NCBI RefSeq assembly: GCF_900109035.1
Contig: NZ_FNYD01000002.1
Coordinates: 248,001 to 312,000, forward strand
Direction: 5' to 3'
Source: Cribrihabitans marinus
GTDB taxonomy: Bacteria > Pseudomonadota > Alphaproteobacteria > Rhodobacterales > Rhodobacteraceae
Length of the DNA stretch: 64,000 nt
Shown: positions 56,122 through 64,000 of the stretch, one piece after another
Position numbering within the stretch: position 1 is the stretch's first letter
Layout: each line of letters opens with the position of its first letter
Notes under the pieces: model-generated
What the model was told of the DNA's origin: nothing
The model's database searches: none
Seen by the model: only the letters and a program-made list of their open reading frames with translations
Position numbers and translations under genes: made by a program

Positions 56122-56664
56122 TCAGCGCCGCCACTGAAACATGGCATCGGCGAGGGCGCGATACTCGCCGGCCATTTCCTGCGTGATCGAGAAAGGGGTT
56201 GGGAAAGGGCGGGTCAGGTGTGCCTCGACCTGTCCGGGCAACCGGTGCAGGCGCGCTCGATGTTTTTGCGCCAGATTCTGCATGCGCAGGTTGCCGGGCA
56301 AGCATAGCAGGTGCAGCTCGCGGATGCCGCGATTCTGGGCGACCGTCAGCACCCGGTGCATAAGCCGGTCGCCGATGCCGCGGCCCTGCCAGCGTGGCTC
56401 GACGCTGAAGGCCGCTTCGGCCCGTTTCGGCCAGGCGTTGGGAAGCGGCCGCAATTCGGCCACTGCGCGCAGACAGCCATCGGGAAATGCCCCGTAAACC
56501 AGCGCCTCGGCCGTGAAAACGCTGTCGGCGTAAAGGCTTGCGCGATAGGGGCTGATACCGGCTCCGAACCGGGCGTGGAGGCTATGTCGGTCCAGCCGCT
56601 GGAAATGCGCCGCGAGGCGCCGCTGATCCGTGCTTAGCAATCGGCGAACTATGGTGCTGGACAT
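56122..56664 (-). CDS. GNAT family N-acetyltransferase
   Basis: A 180-residue GNAT protein. The acetyl-CoA motif A is VEPRWQGRGIGDRLMHRVL (R-G-x-G-x-R version QGRGIG) near residues 88-106, and motif B follows in GIRELHLLCLPGNLRMQNLAQKH. The N-terminal LSTDQRRLAAHFQRLDRHSLHARFG resembles acetyltransferase domains seen in alphaproteobacterial stress genes. The substrate is unknown. A TATACT -10 box and a PhaR-like palindrome lie upstream. Confidence 0.85.
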   Translation of the reverse strand: MSSTIVRRLLSTDQRRLAAHFQRLDRHSLHARFGAGISPYRASLYADSVFTAEALVYGAFPDGCLRAVAELRPLPNAWPKRAEAAFSVEPRWQGRGIGDRLMHRVLTVAQNRGIRELHLLCLPGNLRMQNLAQKHRARLHRLPGQVEAHLTRPFPTPFSITQEMAGEYRALADAMFQWRR

Positions 56665-56696
56665 CGGTCGATCCACATGCGGCGTTGGTGGTTGGC

Positions 56697-56702
56697 AGTA
56701 TA
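56697..56702 (-). promoter_or_regulatory. candidate -10 box of the GNAT gene
   Basis: TATACT on the minus strand, 33 bp before the GNAT start codon. The -35 position (16-18 bp upstream) falls inside the edge of the PhaR-like palindrome at 56722-56738. Confidence 0.45.
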
Positions 56703-56721
56703 GCCGGGTGATTTGTCGAGA

Positions 56722-56738
56722 ATGCTGCGATGCGGCAT
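56722..56738. promoter_or_regulatory. PhaR-like operator before the GNAT gene
   Basis: ATGCTGCGATGCGGCAT matches the phaP operator-2 palindrome ATGCTGCGACGCAGCAT at 15 of 17 positions. It overlaps the expected -35 region of the GNAT promoter, a position suited to repression. It is degenerate in one half-site. Confidence 0.45.
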
Positions 56739-56813
56739 TGGAGGGCCGATTCCAGCAAATTTTTTTAAGTTGCACGTTGCCGAGGCTCACGGTGCCAGTT
56801 TGGTGAGCAGACG

Positions 56814-56844
56814 AAAAAAGGGCCGGCGACGGCGCCGGCCCTTT
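56814..56844 (-). terminator. intrinsic terminator of the acidic-protein gene
   Basis: AAAGGGCCGGCG (56817-56828) pairs with CGCCGGCCCTTT (56833-56844), a 12-bp stem with a 4-nt loop. On the minus strand it runs into TTTTTT, 23 bp past the stop codon at 56867. Confidence 0.88.
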
Positions 56845-56866
56845 GCATGTCAATCGGGTTGGGGGG

Positions 56867-59023
56867 TCAACCGGCCGCGCGCTTGTCAGGGTGAAAGCTG
56901 ATATCGCCCGATGCGGTGAACTGACCGCCGCCGGTCTTTTCGATCTTGCCGTCACGCAGAAGTTGCCCGAACGAACGCAGTCCGTCCTCGCGGTTGAACT
57001 CCTGGTTGTCGAGCTGGCGCACCTTGTTCATCAGCTGCGGGCGCGAGAACTGCTCATGCCCTTCGACAAAGGACAGGTAGGCCGCCGCGGCTTCCAGCAG
57101 CTCCGGCAGATCCACGGCGCCATGATCAGCGGCGAAGGCGGCGAAACCGCCGTCCACGGCAGGCTCGGCGCCGGTGTTGCTGATGCGACGGGGGCGCACG
57201 GGGCCGCGCGGCGCCGCCTCGTTCGGCAGATCCACGCGCTGTTCGGCCACCAGTTTCAGGGGCGCAGGGCGGTCGGCCGCGGCACGGCGGCGCATGCCGC
57301 CACCCGCCGCCGCCGGGCGGCGCGGGCGCACGACCGAGGCGAGATCCTCGCGATAAGGGTCGTCGTCCTCGACCGCGCGGGTGCCGACGGTTCCACCGGC
57401 CGATCGCTCCGCCTCGGCGGCGGCAACGGCCGCGCGCAGATGCGAATAGGCCTCGCGGTTGGACGAGGCGTTGGGGTCGCCCAGCTTCTCGTCGGCTGCG
57501 GCCATGAGGCGCGACAGGTCATCCTCGGTGTCTTCCATCCGGCGGGGGTCGCCGTGATCATCGGCGTCATCGGCGTCATCGGCGTCATCGGCGTCATCGG
57601 CGTCGGGAGTCTCGACACCTGCGTCGATCACGGCCTCCGCCTCGACCTCTTCCCCGGGATCCGCACCGGTCTCCGTTGCCGGAGTTGCAGCCTCCTCCTC
57701 GGCGGAGTCCATTTCGTCGTCATCCGCCCGCAGTTCGGCCTCGACCTCGGCCAGTTGGGCCATCAGGTCGGCTTCGTCCTCGGGCGACAGGGCGCTGTCG
57801 TCGGAATTTGCTGCGGCGACATCCAGATCGGCGCGCGTGACGTCGACACCGTGCCGAGGCGCGTCGCGGTCCAGGACGTCCTCCTCGCCCAGGATATTGG
57901 CGAAATCCTCGTCGCTCTCGAACATGTCGTCGCCGTCGTCGACCTCACCGAAGATCGACTCGTCACCGGACAGTCCGGCGATGTCGTCGTCATACGCGTC
58001 CAGGATCTCGTCATCCGACTCGGGTTCGGCAGGCGTGGCCCCGTCGAGGGCGGACAGATCGGCCACCTCGTCCCAGCTGTCGCCATCGTCCTCGTCCCAC
58101 GCGTCGTCCCAGGCCGTTTCGGCATCCTGGTCGTCCGCGTCGTCCTGAGCTTCGGCGGCCTCGGCGGCCGGTGCGACGCCCGTGACCGCATCGGCCATCA
58201 CGTCCTCGGCGGGCTCGTCCAGCGCGTGCTCATCTTCGGAGTATTCGTCCTCTTCATAGATCTCGACCGGGGCAGAGGCTTCGGTGCGCGACACCACGGC
58301 GCGGATGCGCTCCAGCTTGGCGGCGATGCTCTCGGCCTCGGGCACGAATTCCGGTTCGGCCAGGAGCTCTGCTTCGAACTCCTCGGTCTCCTCTTCGTCG
58401 GCCGCGGGTGCATCCTGCGCGAATTCGGCGGCAGGCGCCTCGGGGGCGAAAGCACCGGTCATGGCGCCTTCGGAGAAGTCGGCGGCGGCAGGCTCGGGCC
58501 AGGCGGCCACGGTTGCCTCGGGGGCGGGGTATTCGGCCATCGCCGGTTCTGGCGCCGGCGGCTCCGCGGTCTGGGATTCGGCGGCCAATGGCGCCTCGGC
58601 GACCGGTTGCGGCTCCGGCGCAGCCTGGGGTTCGGGTGCGACCTCGGGTTCGGGCTGCGGTGTGGCCTGTTCAGCCGCCTCCGGCGTAGCGGGGGCTTCG
58701 GGGCTTGGCGTTTCGGTCTCGGGCGGCGTCGACACGGCGTCCGTGCCGATCGCGGCTGCCCCTGCGCCATCACCGGCGCGCAGCACGATGCCGCCGGAAT
58801 CGCGGCGGGCCTCGACCTGGCGGGAAATCTCGCGCTGTGCAATCCGGGCGAGCATGTCGGCATCGGGTTGTGGGGGTTCGGCGCCGAAATACCGGTCATC
58901 CGCGGCCAGGTCCCGGAAATACTCGGCGATCGCCTTCATCGTCCCGAACGAGTCATCGAACCCTTCGAGGGTGCACGAAAATGTCCCGTAAGAGACGGTC
59001 AACACCTTGTTGTTCTGTACCAT
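56867..59023 (-). CDS. large acidic protein of unknown function (conserved ends, disordered middle)
   Basis: A 718-residue protein. The N terminus (residues 1-70) is ordered and conserved-looking (MVQNNKVLTVSYGTFSCTLEGF, then FGTMKAIAEYFRDLAADDRYFG). A long Pro/Ala/Glu/Asp-rich stretch follows, including four DAD/ADD units. The last 110 residues are ordered again (LLEAAAAYLSFVEGHEQFSRPQLMNKVRQL, then GLRSFGQLLRDGKIEKTGGGQFTAS). I recall this as a Rhodobacterales-wide protein sometimes mislabelled CheA; I see no kinase motif. The ribosome-binding site is AGAGGACGAGCACCCA. It is divergent from thiN. Confidence 0.72.
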   Translation of the reverse strand: MVQNNKVLTVSYGTFSCTLEGFDDSFGTMKAIAEYFRDLAADDRYFGAEPPQPDADMLARIAQREISRQVEARRDSGGIVLRAGDGAGAAAIGTDAVSTPPETETPSPEAPATPEAAEQATPQPEPEVAPEPQAAPEPQPVAEAPLAAESQTAEPPAPEPAMAEYPAPEATVAAWPEPAAADFSEGAMTGAFAPEAPAAEFAQDAPAADEEETEEFEAELLAEPEFVPEAESIAAKLERIRAVVSRTEASAPVEIYEEDEYSEDEHALDEPAEDVMADAVTGVAPAAEAAEAQDDADDQDAETAWDDAWDEDDGDSWDEVADLSALDGATPAEPESDDEILDAYDDDIAGLSGDESIFGEVDDGDDMFESDEDFANILGEEDVLDRDAPRHGVDVTRADLDVAAANSDDSALSPEDEADLMAQLAEVEAELRADDDEMDSAEEEAATPATETGADPGEEVEAEAVIDAGVETPDADDADDADDADDADDHGDPRRMEDTEDDLSRLMAAADEKLGDPNASSNREAYSHLRAAVAAAEAERSAGGTVGTRAVEDDDPYREDLASVVRPRRPAAAGGGMRRRAAADRPAPLKLVAEQRVDLPNEAAPRGPVRPRRISNTGAEPAVDGGFAAFAADHGAVDLPELLEAAAAYLSFVEGHEQFSRPQLMNKVRQLDNQEFNREDGLRSFGQLLRDGKIEKTGGGQFTASGDISFHPDKRAAG
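57558..57602. repeat. five tandem copies of a 9-bp unit inside the acidic-protein gene
   Basis: The unit TCATCGGCG repeats five times without a change and encodes the D-A-D-D-A-D-D run on the minus strand. Because the unit is nine bases, gain or loss of copies keeps the reading frame. Confidence 0.9.
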
Positions 59024-59161
59024 TGGGTGCTCGTCCTCTACTTATCAGTGGCAACCCGTTTACCATCCCCGTAAAGTCAATTTCGGCCCGAATCTGTGCC
59101 CCTGACCGTATCATTTTGTGGCCGGATTGTGGCCGGTTTCCGAATTGGTGACAATTTCGAC

Positions 59162-59854
59162 ATGATTGCCCCCATTGTTCAAGTCGATCATCCGGTCACG
59201 CTGGTGGGCGGCGGCGAGGTCCGGCCCGGCGCCGTGACCGAGGCGCTGGACCGCGCGCCCAGCCTGGTCGCGGTGGACAGCGGCGCCCGGGCGGCGCTGG
59301 CCGAGGGGCATCAGCCGGAAGCCGTGATCGGCGATTTCGACTCGCTCGATCCCCGGACAAGGGCGCTGATCTCCCCGGACCGGCTGTTTCCGATCCGCGA
59401 ACAGGAGACCACCGATTTCGACAAGGCCCTGCGTCACATCCGTGCCCCGCTCGTGCTGGGTGTCGGGTTCCTGGGGGGGCGGGTCGATCACCAGTTGTCG
59501 GCGTTCAACACCTTGGTTCGGCATGCGGATCGCCCCTGCCTGCTCTTGGGCGCGCATGAGTTGGCCTTTCACCTGCCGCCCGAGATCGCGCTGACGCTGC
59601 CGGTGGGCAGCACCGTGTCATTGTTTCCGCTTGCCGGGGTAACGGGCGCTTCCGAAGGTCTGAAATGGCCGCTTCAGGACATCCCGTTCGCGCCGGACGG
59701 GCGGGTCGGAACCTCGAACCAGGTCACCGGTCCGGTCCGGTTGCGGATGGACGGGCCGGGGATGCTGGCGCTGGTGTCGCCCGCCGCTCTGGCGGAGGTC
59801 ATGCGTGCGTTTCTGGAAGCGGGACACGCGCGATGGCCCTCTCGCGTAGGATGA
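59162..59854 (+). CDS. thiN: thiamine diphosphokinase
   Basis: A 230-residue enzyme converting thiamine to thiamine diphosphate with ATP. AVDSGARAALAEG, VIGDFDSLDP, EQETTDFDKALRHI and GFLGGRVDHQLSAFNTL are the nucleotide and thiamine-site motifs; PDGRVGTSNQVTG is the C-terminal element. The start at 59162 gives the family N terminus. Its last 56 bp overlap the end of the convergent EamA gene. Confidence 0.92.
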   Translation: MIAPIVQVDHPVTLVGGGEVRPGAVTEALDRAPSLVAVDSGARAALAEGHQPEAVIGDFDSLDPRTRALISPDRLFPIREQETTDFDKALRHIRAPLVLGVGFLGGRVDHQLSAFNTLVRHADRPCLLLGAHELAFHLPPEIALTLPVGSTVSLFPLAGVTGASEGLKWPLQDIPFAPDGRVGTSNQVTGPVRLRMDGPGMLALVSPAALAEVMRAFLEAGHARWPSRVG

Positions 59855-60713
59855 CGTAAAGGCCGGCGGCCACGGTGACGCAGATGCCGAAGGCGGCCAG
59901 CCCGTCGGGCAGATCCCGGAAGATCAGCCAGCCGATGACCGTGGCAAAGGGGATTTCCAGGTATTGCATCGGCGCCACCGTGGCCGAAGGCGCAAACCGC
60001 AGCGACCACGTCATCAGCAGATGCGCGCCGGTGCCCAGGATGCCGATGGCCAGGAGCAGCCAGAGCGTCTGGTTCGGGAGCGTGGCCGGAACCAGGGGCC
60101 GGGGCGACAGGGCTTCCGCGACAAGCAGCAGCGGCACGAGCACCGCTGTCGCCATCACGCCCGACACCGCCTGCAGGCCGATCGGGTCGATCGCCTTGGC
60201 CATCTGCCTTGTGACCAGCATGAACAGCGCGAAGATCACCGCGACCCCCAGCGGCAGCAGCGCAGGCCAGCCAACCTCGGCAAAGCTGGGCTGGACTACC
60301 ATCAACGTGCCGGCGAAACCCACGATACAGGCCCCCAGGCGACGGGGGCCGACCTCTTCCTGCAGCACCAGCTTGCCCAGCAGCAGCATGATGAAGGGCA
60401 TTACGAAGGCGATGGCGATGGCATCGGCCAGCGGCAGGTATAGCAGCGCCGTGAACATCATCCCGATGCCCAGGATGTGCAGACCCGTGCGCAGCGCCGC
60501 CAGCCCCAGGATCCGGCCACGCATGCGCCAGGGCCGGCCGGTCAATATCACGATCGGGATCAAAAGCGCCGCCTGGATGGCGAACCGGACCACAAGCAGG
60601 ACCGAGACCGGCAGGCTTTGGCCCAGCAGCTTGGCAATGGCGTCGCCCAGCGGCGCCAGCACGCAAAAGCCGAGCATCAGCATGATGCCGAGAAGAGGGC
60701 GATCCTGGGTCAT
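59799..60713 (-). CDS. EamA/DMT family transporter
   Basis: A 304-residue drug/metabolite transporter with ten hydrophobic segments in two EamA repeats. VVRFAIQAALLIPIVI, LADAIAIAFVMPFIMLLLGKLVLQEEVGPRR and MQYLEIPFATVIGWLIFRDLPD are typical (the second E-E-V-G and the later F-R-D-L mark the repeat ends). Substrate unknown; many relatives export amino acids or purines. The stop lies inside the end of thiN. Confidence 0.9.
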   Translation of the reverse strand: MTQDRPLLGIMLMLGFCVLAPLGDAIAKLLGQSLPVSVLLVVRFAIQAALLIPIVILTGRPWRMRGRILGLAALRTGLHILGIGMMFTALLYLPLADAIAIAFVMPFIMLLLGKLVLQEEVGPRRLGACIVGFAGTLMVVQPSFAEVGWPALLPLGVAVIFALFMLVTRQMAKAIDPIGLQAVSGVMATAVLVPLLLVAEALSPRPLVPATLPNQTLWLLLAIGILGTGAHLLMTWSLRFAPSATVAPMQYLEIPFATVIGWLIFRDLPDGLAAFGICVTVAAGLYVILRERAIARVPLPETHA

Positions 60714-60760
60714 GCGCGAACGCTAGCCCGTTTCCGCCGGACATGGAATTGGAGCTTGCC

Positions 60761-60775
60761 CCGGATCAAGTCCGG
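60761..60775. repeat. CCGGATCAAGTCCGG intergenic palindrome
   Basis: A 15-bp inverted repeat (CCGGA-TCAAG-TCCGG) just past the sdaA stop. The same core is, from memory, a widespread short intergenic palindrome in alphaproteobacteria. It may aid termination. Confidence 0.4.
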
Positions 60776-60782
60776 CGCGCCA

Positions 60783-62156
60783 TCAGCAGTTCGGCACGTT
60801 CACCGCCAGCCCGCCAAGCGAAGTTTCCTTGTAGCGTTCATGCATGTCGGCGCCGGTCTGGCGCATGGTCTCGATCACCGAGTCGAGCGGCACGAAATGC
60901 TGGCCGTCGCCGCGCAGGGCCAGGCTGGCCGCGCTGACCGCCTTGATCGCGCCCAGCCCGTTGCGCTCGATACAGGGCACCTGGACCAGGCCCTTTACCG
61001 GGTCGCAAGTCATGCCCAGGTGATGTTCGAGCGCGATCTCGGCGGCGTTTTCCACCTGTTCGGGCGTGCCGCTCATCACCGCGCAAAGGCCGGCGGCGGC
61101 CATTGCGGCGGCGCTGCCGACTTCGGCCTGACACCCGGCCTCGGCGCCCGAGATCGAGGCGTTGTACTTGACCAGCCCGCCGATGGCGGCGGCGGTCAGC
61201 AGGAAATCCTCGACATGGCGCTCGGACGATCCCGGTACATGGTCGAGATAGTAGCGCAGCACCGCCGGCAGCACCCCCGCCGCGCCATTGGTGGGGGCGG
61301 TCACCACCTGGCCGCCGGCGGCGTTCTCCTCGTTCACCGCCATGGCATAGACGCTCATCCAGTCGTTGATCGTGTGCGGCGCGCTCTGGTTCAGGCCGCG
61401 TTCGGCAATCAGCGCGTCATGGATACCCTTGGCCCGGCGGCGCACCTTCAGCCCGCCCGGCAGGATGCCGTCGGTGGTCAACCCGCGCTCGATACAGTCG
61501 TTCATCACCTGCCACAGCCGCGCGGTTCCCTTTGCGAAGGAGGTCTCGCAGCCGCGGGCGATCTCGTTGGCGCGTTTCATGCCGGCGATGGTCTTGCCGC
61601 TGTCGCGCGCCATCTGAAGCATCTCGGCGGCGGATTTGAACGGGTAGGGGACCGGGTCGCCCTCGTCGGTGTCCTTTCCGGCGGCCAGTTCCTCCTCGGT
61701 CAGGACGAAGCCGCCGCCCACCGAGTAGTAGACCTGGGACAGGATCACGTCGCCCTGCGCGTCGGTGGCATAGAGCGTCATACCGTTGGCGTGACCGGGC
61801 AGCGCGCGGTCGTAGTCGAAGACCAGGTCGGAGCCGGGATCGAATTTCAGCTCGGGCAGGCCATCGGGTCGGAGCGTGTGCGTCTCGGTGATGTCCGCCA
61901 GCGCGGCATCGGCCTTGTCGCGGTCATAGGTTTCCGGCGCAAAGCCCGCTAGCCCCAGGATGGTGGCCCGGTCGGTGGCGTGACCCACGCCGGTGAAGGC
62001 CAGGGAGCCGTGCAGCGAGGCGCGCAGGCCGGCCGCGTCGAATGGCGAGACGCGCAGCAGGTCGAGGAACCGCGCGGCGGCCACCATCGGCCCCATCGTG
62101 TGGGACGAGGACGGGCCGACGCCCACTTTGAACATGTCGAAGACGGAGAGGAACAT
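60783..62156 (-). CDS. sdaA: L-serine ammonia-lyase (iron-sulfur dependent)
   Basis: A 457-residue single-chain L-serine dehydratase that makes pyruvate and ammonia using a 4Fe-4S cluster. [27 protein letters not shown] starts the beta-type domain. The alpha-type domain has [36 protein letters not shown] and [22 protein letters not shown]; the cluster Cys residues and the C-terminal NVPNC, whose Cys binds the cluster in the resting form, are present. It starts directly after the stop of the GST gene, so the two are coupled. Confidence 0.96.
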   Translation of the reverse strand: MFLSVFDMFKVGVGPSSSHTMGPMVAAARFLDLLRVSPFDAAGLRASLHGSLAFTGVGHATDRATILGLAGFAPETYDRDKADAALADITETHTLRPDGLPELKFDPGSDLVFDYDRALPGHANGMTLYATDAQGDVILSQVYYSVGGGFVLTEEELAAGKDTDEGDPVPYPFKSAAEMLQMARDSGKTIAGMKRANEIARGCETSFAKGTARLWQVMNDCIERGLTTDGILPGGLKVRRRAKGIHDALIAERGLNQSAPHTINDWMSVYAMAVNEENAAGGQVVTAPTNGAAGVLPAVLRYYLDHVPGSSERHVEDFLLTAAAIGGLVKYNASISGAEAGCQAEVGSAAAMAAAGLCAVMSGTPEQVENAAEIALEHHLGMTCDPVKGLVQVPCIERNGLGAIKAVSAASLALRGDGQHFVPLDSVIETMRQTGADMHERYKETSLGGLAVNVPNC

Positions 62157-62840
62157 TCAGGTTGCAGAGCCTTCTGGTGGGGTAGGGTGGACAGGGGCGG
62201 TGAAGGGCCGGGGACCCAGCCCCTCGGCGGTGATGGCGGCACGTGTGGGCGGCCGCGCCTCCAGCGCGACGAAGATGCGCTGCAGTTGCGGCGTGTCGGC
62301 CAGGGCGAACCAGTCGCGGTTGCCGGCCTTGGGGTAAAGCGCCATCCAGCGCAGCAGGCAGGCCAGGTACCAGGTCAGGACCGAGGGCGCGTCCGGCGAC
62401 AGCCAGTCCGGCCCGTTGGCCGCCTCGGCGTCGAGCAGGGCGAGATGGATGCGCAGCCGCTTGTGCAGCGCGCCAGCATCGGCTGCGTAGCGGTCGGGGT
62501 AGAACAGGACCCTCAAATAAGCGTGCAGGGTGTTCGAGGTGAAGAACAGCCAGCTCAGGAACCGCCCGCGCTGCGGGCTGTCGGGGCGTGGCGCCAGCCG
62601 CCCGTGCCGGTCGGCAAGCCACAGCAGGATCGCCGCGGTCTCGAAGATCGGACCCTGCGGCGTTTCCAGCGCGGGGATCAGCCCGGCGGGATTGATGGCG
62701 CGATAGGCGGCGCCGTCCTGCGCACGGGCGGCGCGGTCGACCAGCACGGTCTCATAGGGCTGGCCGAGCTCCTCCAGCACCAGCCGGACGATCAGCGAGG
62801 CGTTGTCGGGGGCGAAATGAAGGCGCAGGGCGTCGCTCAT
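62157..62840 (-). CDS. glutathione S-transferase family protein
   Basis: A 227-residue GST. The thioredoxin-like N-terminal domain (ALRLHFAPDNASLIVRLVLEELGQPYE, then INPAGLIPALETPQGPIFETAAILLWLA) has the cis-Pro and the ETAAI glutathione-binding segment. The C-terminal helical domain follows. The class and substrate are unclear. The start at 62840 has GGAGAGCGAC. It is divergent from rpiA. Confidence 0.88.
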   Translation of the reverse strand: MSDALRLHFAPDNASLIVRLVLEELGQPYETVLVDRAARAQDGAAYRAINPAGLIPALETPQGPIFETAAILLWLADRHGRLAPRPDSPQRGRFLSWLFFTSNTLHAYLRVLFYPDRYAADAGALHKRLRIHLALLDAEAANGPDWLSPDAPSVLTWYLACLLRWMALYPKAGNRDWFALADTPQLQRIFVALEARPPTRAAITAEGLGPRPFTAPVHPTPPEGSAT

Positions 62841-63021
62841 GTCGCTCTCCATAGTCGGGTTCGCCAGATTCGCAGCGCATGAATGCGACCTGTCCTATCG
62901 GAAACGCGCAAAGCGGGTCAAACCGGCCGGTCACGGGGGCAGGGCGGACCGCGCCGCAATTCACCTCTCGCCCCTCGGGGTCATCTCGCCTATAACGCGC
63001 AAAAGCACCTGGAGAGCTGCC

Positions 63022-63810
63022 ATGACCGGAGAATTGTCGCCCATCGACAAGGCCAAGTTCGTCGCCGCCAAGCGCGCGGCCGAGTTCGTCGAGGACGGGA
63101 TGCGCGTGGGGCTGGGGACCGGATCGACGGCCGCCTGGCTGGTGCGCTGTCTGGGCGAGATGGTGCGCGAGGACGGGCTCAGGATCCGCGGTGTTCCGAC
63201 CTCGACCCGAACCGGCCAGCTGGCCCGCGAGGCGGGGATCGAGGTGATCACGCTCGACGAGGCGCGCTGGCTCGATGTGACCATAGACGGCGCGGACGAG
63301 TTCGACAGCGACCTCAACCTGATCAAGGGCGGCGGCGGCGCGCTGTTGCAGGAGAAGATCGTCGCCACGGCCAGCGACCAGATGGTGGTGATCGCCGACG
63401 CGGGCAAGGAGGTCGGCACGCTGGGCGCCTTCGCCCTGCCGGTCGAGGTGATCCCCTTCGGCGCGTCCTGCACCCGGACGCTGATCGAGGAGACACTGGT
63501 TTCGATGGATGTTCTCGGACGCCAGGTCTCGCTGCGCATGAACGGCGACGCGCCGTTCATGACCGACGAGGGCAACCATATCCTGGATCTGCACCTCAAG
63601 CGCATCGGCAATGTCCGGCAGCTGAGCCTGGTGCTGAACCAGATCCCCGGGGTGGTCGAGAACGGGCTGTTCATCGACATCTGCGATACGGTGGTGATCG
63701 GCTATGGCGACGGCCGGGTCGAGGTGCGGGACATCAACGAGGGCACGGTCGAAAAAGGCCGGCTGGATTTCGTCGAAAGCGACAACCTGTTCTCGGATCT
63801 TGCCGACTGA
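63022..63810 (+). CDS. rpiA: ribose-5-phosphate isomerase A
   Basis: A 262-residue isomerase interconverting ribose 5-phosphate and ribulose 5-phosphate. GLGTGSTAAWLVRCLGE is the phosphate loop, DVTIDGADEFDSDLNLIKGGGGALLQEKIVA holds the catalytic Asp/Glu and the Lys region, and DEGNHILDLHL is also diagnostic. The start at 63022 has CTGGAGAGCTGCC. Length is slightly over the usual 230 because of the C-terminal extension VEVRDINEGTVEKGRLDFVES. Confidence 0.95.
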   Translation: MTGELSPIDKAKFVAAKRAAEFVEDGMRVGLGTGSTAAWLVRCLGEMVREDGLRIRGVPTSTRTGQLAREAGIEVITLDEARWLDVTIDGADEFDSDLNLIKGGGGALLQEKIVATASDQMVVIADAGKEVGTLGAFALPVEVIPFGASCTRTLIEETLVSMDVLGRQVSLRMNGDAPFMTDEGNHILDLHLKRIGNVRQLSLVLNQIPGVVENGLFIDICDTVVIGYGDGRVEVRDINEGTVEKGRLDFVESDNLFSDLAD

Positions 63811-63819
63811 GCATCGCGC

Positions 63820-64000
63820 TCACGTATAGCCCGCAACCGGTGCCTTCGGGGCCAGGATCGGCCGGCGCGTGGCCAGGCTGCGCCGGGCCTCCTCGTTGCG
63901 TCCCAGCTTGAGCAGCGCGTTGACCCAGGCCAGTTCCAGCAGGTCACGCTGGGCCCGGCTGCCGCCCAGACGTTCGGTCGCGGCCATCACCGGCGTCAAC
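63820..64000 (-). CDS. 3' end of a TPR protein gene (TTC38-like), cut by the window edge
   Basis: The last 60 codons of a minus-strand gene with its stop at 63822-63820. The translated end contains ATERLGGSRAQRDLLELAWV and NALLKLGRNEEARRSLATRRP, a TPR helix pair. The GGS-x-AQRD element recalls the C terminus of tetratricopeptide-repeat-38 family proteins. The rest is outside the window, so function is open. It converges on rpiA with a 9-bp gap. Confidence 0.65.
   Translation of the reverse strand, partial: LTPVMAATERLGGSRAQRDLLELAWVNALLKLGRNEEARRSLATRRPILAPKAPVAGYT

Noticed and set aside
57558-57602. Possible CRISPR-like array (regular repeats).
   Set aside because: The 9-bp units are contiguous with no spacers and lie inside an open reading frame.

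Overview
The window is GC-rich, densely coded chromosomal DNA of an alphaproteobacterium. It most likely comes from the Rhodobacteraceae (Roseobacter group). Pointers to this are the gene set (PhaZ/PhaC/phasin/PhaR cluster with the matching TGC-rich operators, SdhE behind a small XRE regulator, a PopZ-like polar protein, ThyX instead of ThyA, a DUF6280-type protein), the many ATGA/GTGA start-stop overlaps, and the PuuB / glutamine-synthetase-like / polar amino-acid ABC cluster typical of marine alphaproteobacteria. No prophage, insertion sequence, integrase, rRNA or CRISPR array is visible; this is mostly core genome with a few accessory pockets.

Layout. 1-5.4 kb: the 3' end of a tRNA, tRNA-Cys, pcm, a TolC-type outer-membrane channel, a PopZ-like protein and a lone cobQ. 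5.4-10 kb: a small conserved protein, efp, an ABC membrane domain without ATPase, ygfZ, an unknown membrane protein, then a 324-bp non-coding stretch and an AT-rich secreted orphan that look acquired. 10-18.2 kb: parE, ppk2, a DUF2461 protein, a MATE exporter, an aspartate-type aminotransferase, an XRE regulator with sdhE, and a MarR-type regulator. 18.2-22.6 kb: a minus-strand run with two secreted DUF1194 proteins, glyoxalase I, and a Slam-like outer-membrane translocon beside a TbpB-like surface lipoprotein. 22.8-27.1 kb: thyX, a cold-shock protein, an ArsC/Spx-type protein, and a four-gene bufferin (buf) operon. 27.3-32.8 kb: thrS and a set of alpha/beta hydrolases. 32.8-37.3 kb: the complete polyhydroxyalkanoate locus. 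37.3-49.5 kb: a cyclase-TPR protein, a DegT-type aminotransferase, then the PuuB/GS-like/GATase cluster with its amino-acid ABC transporter. 49.5-64 kb: two TerB proteins, pyrG, secG, a cobalt-type nitrile hydratase operon, purA, a GNAT acetyltransferase, a large acidic protein, thiN, an EamA transporter, gst-sdaA, rpiA and the 3' end of a TPR gene.

How genes work together. The PHA genes form a self-contained storage-granule module: PhaC makes the polymer, PhaZ degrades it, the phasin coats granules and PhaR represses. Copies of CTGC-N3-GCAG lie before phaC and twice before phaP, one of them exactly between a -35 and a -10 box; a 15/17 match to the phaP operator lies before a GNAT gene 20 kb away. 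The buf operon encodes a small secreted Cys-rich precursor (BufA), an MNIO-type modification enzyme (BufB), its DUF2063 partner (BufC) and a DoxX membrane protein, which fits a copper-buffering ribosomal peptide. The Slam-like/lipoprotein pair fits a type XI (Slam) export unit. The amine cluster couples import of a polar amino acid or amine to gamma-glutamylation, FAD-dependent oxidation and hydrolysis; two of its genes share a TTTGATCAAA palindrome in their leaders.

Limits: all family calls come from reading motifs and from memory of the families; no search was run. Start codons were chosen from ribosome-binding sites, signal peptides and usual family lengths.
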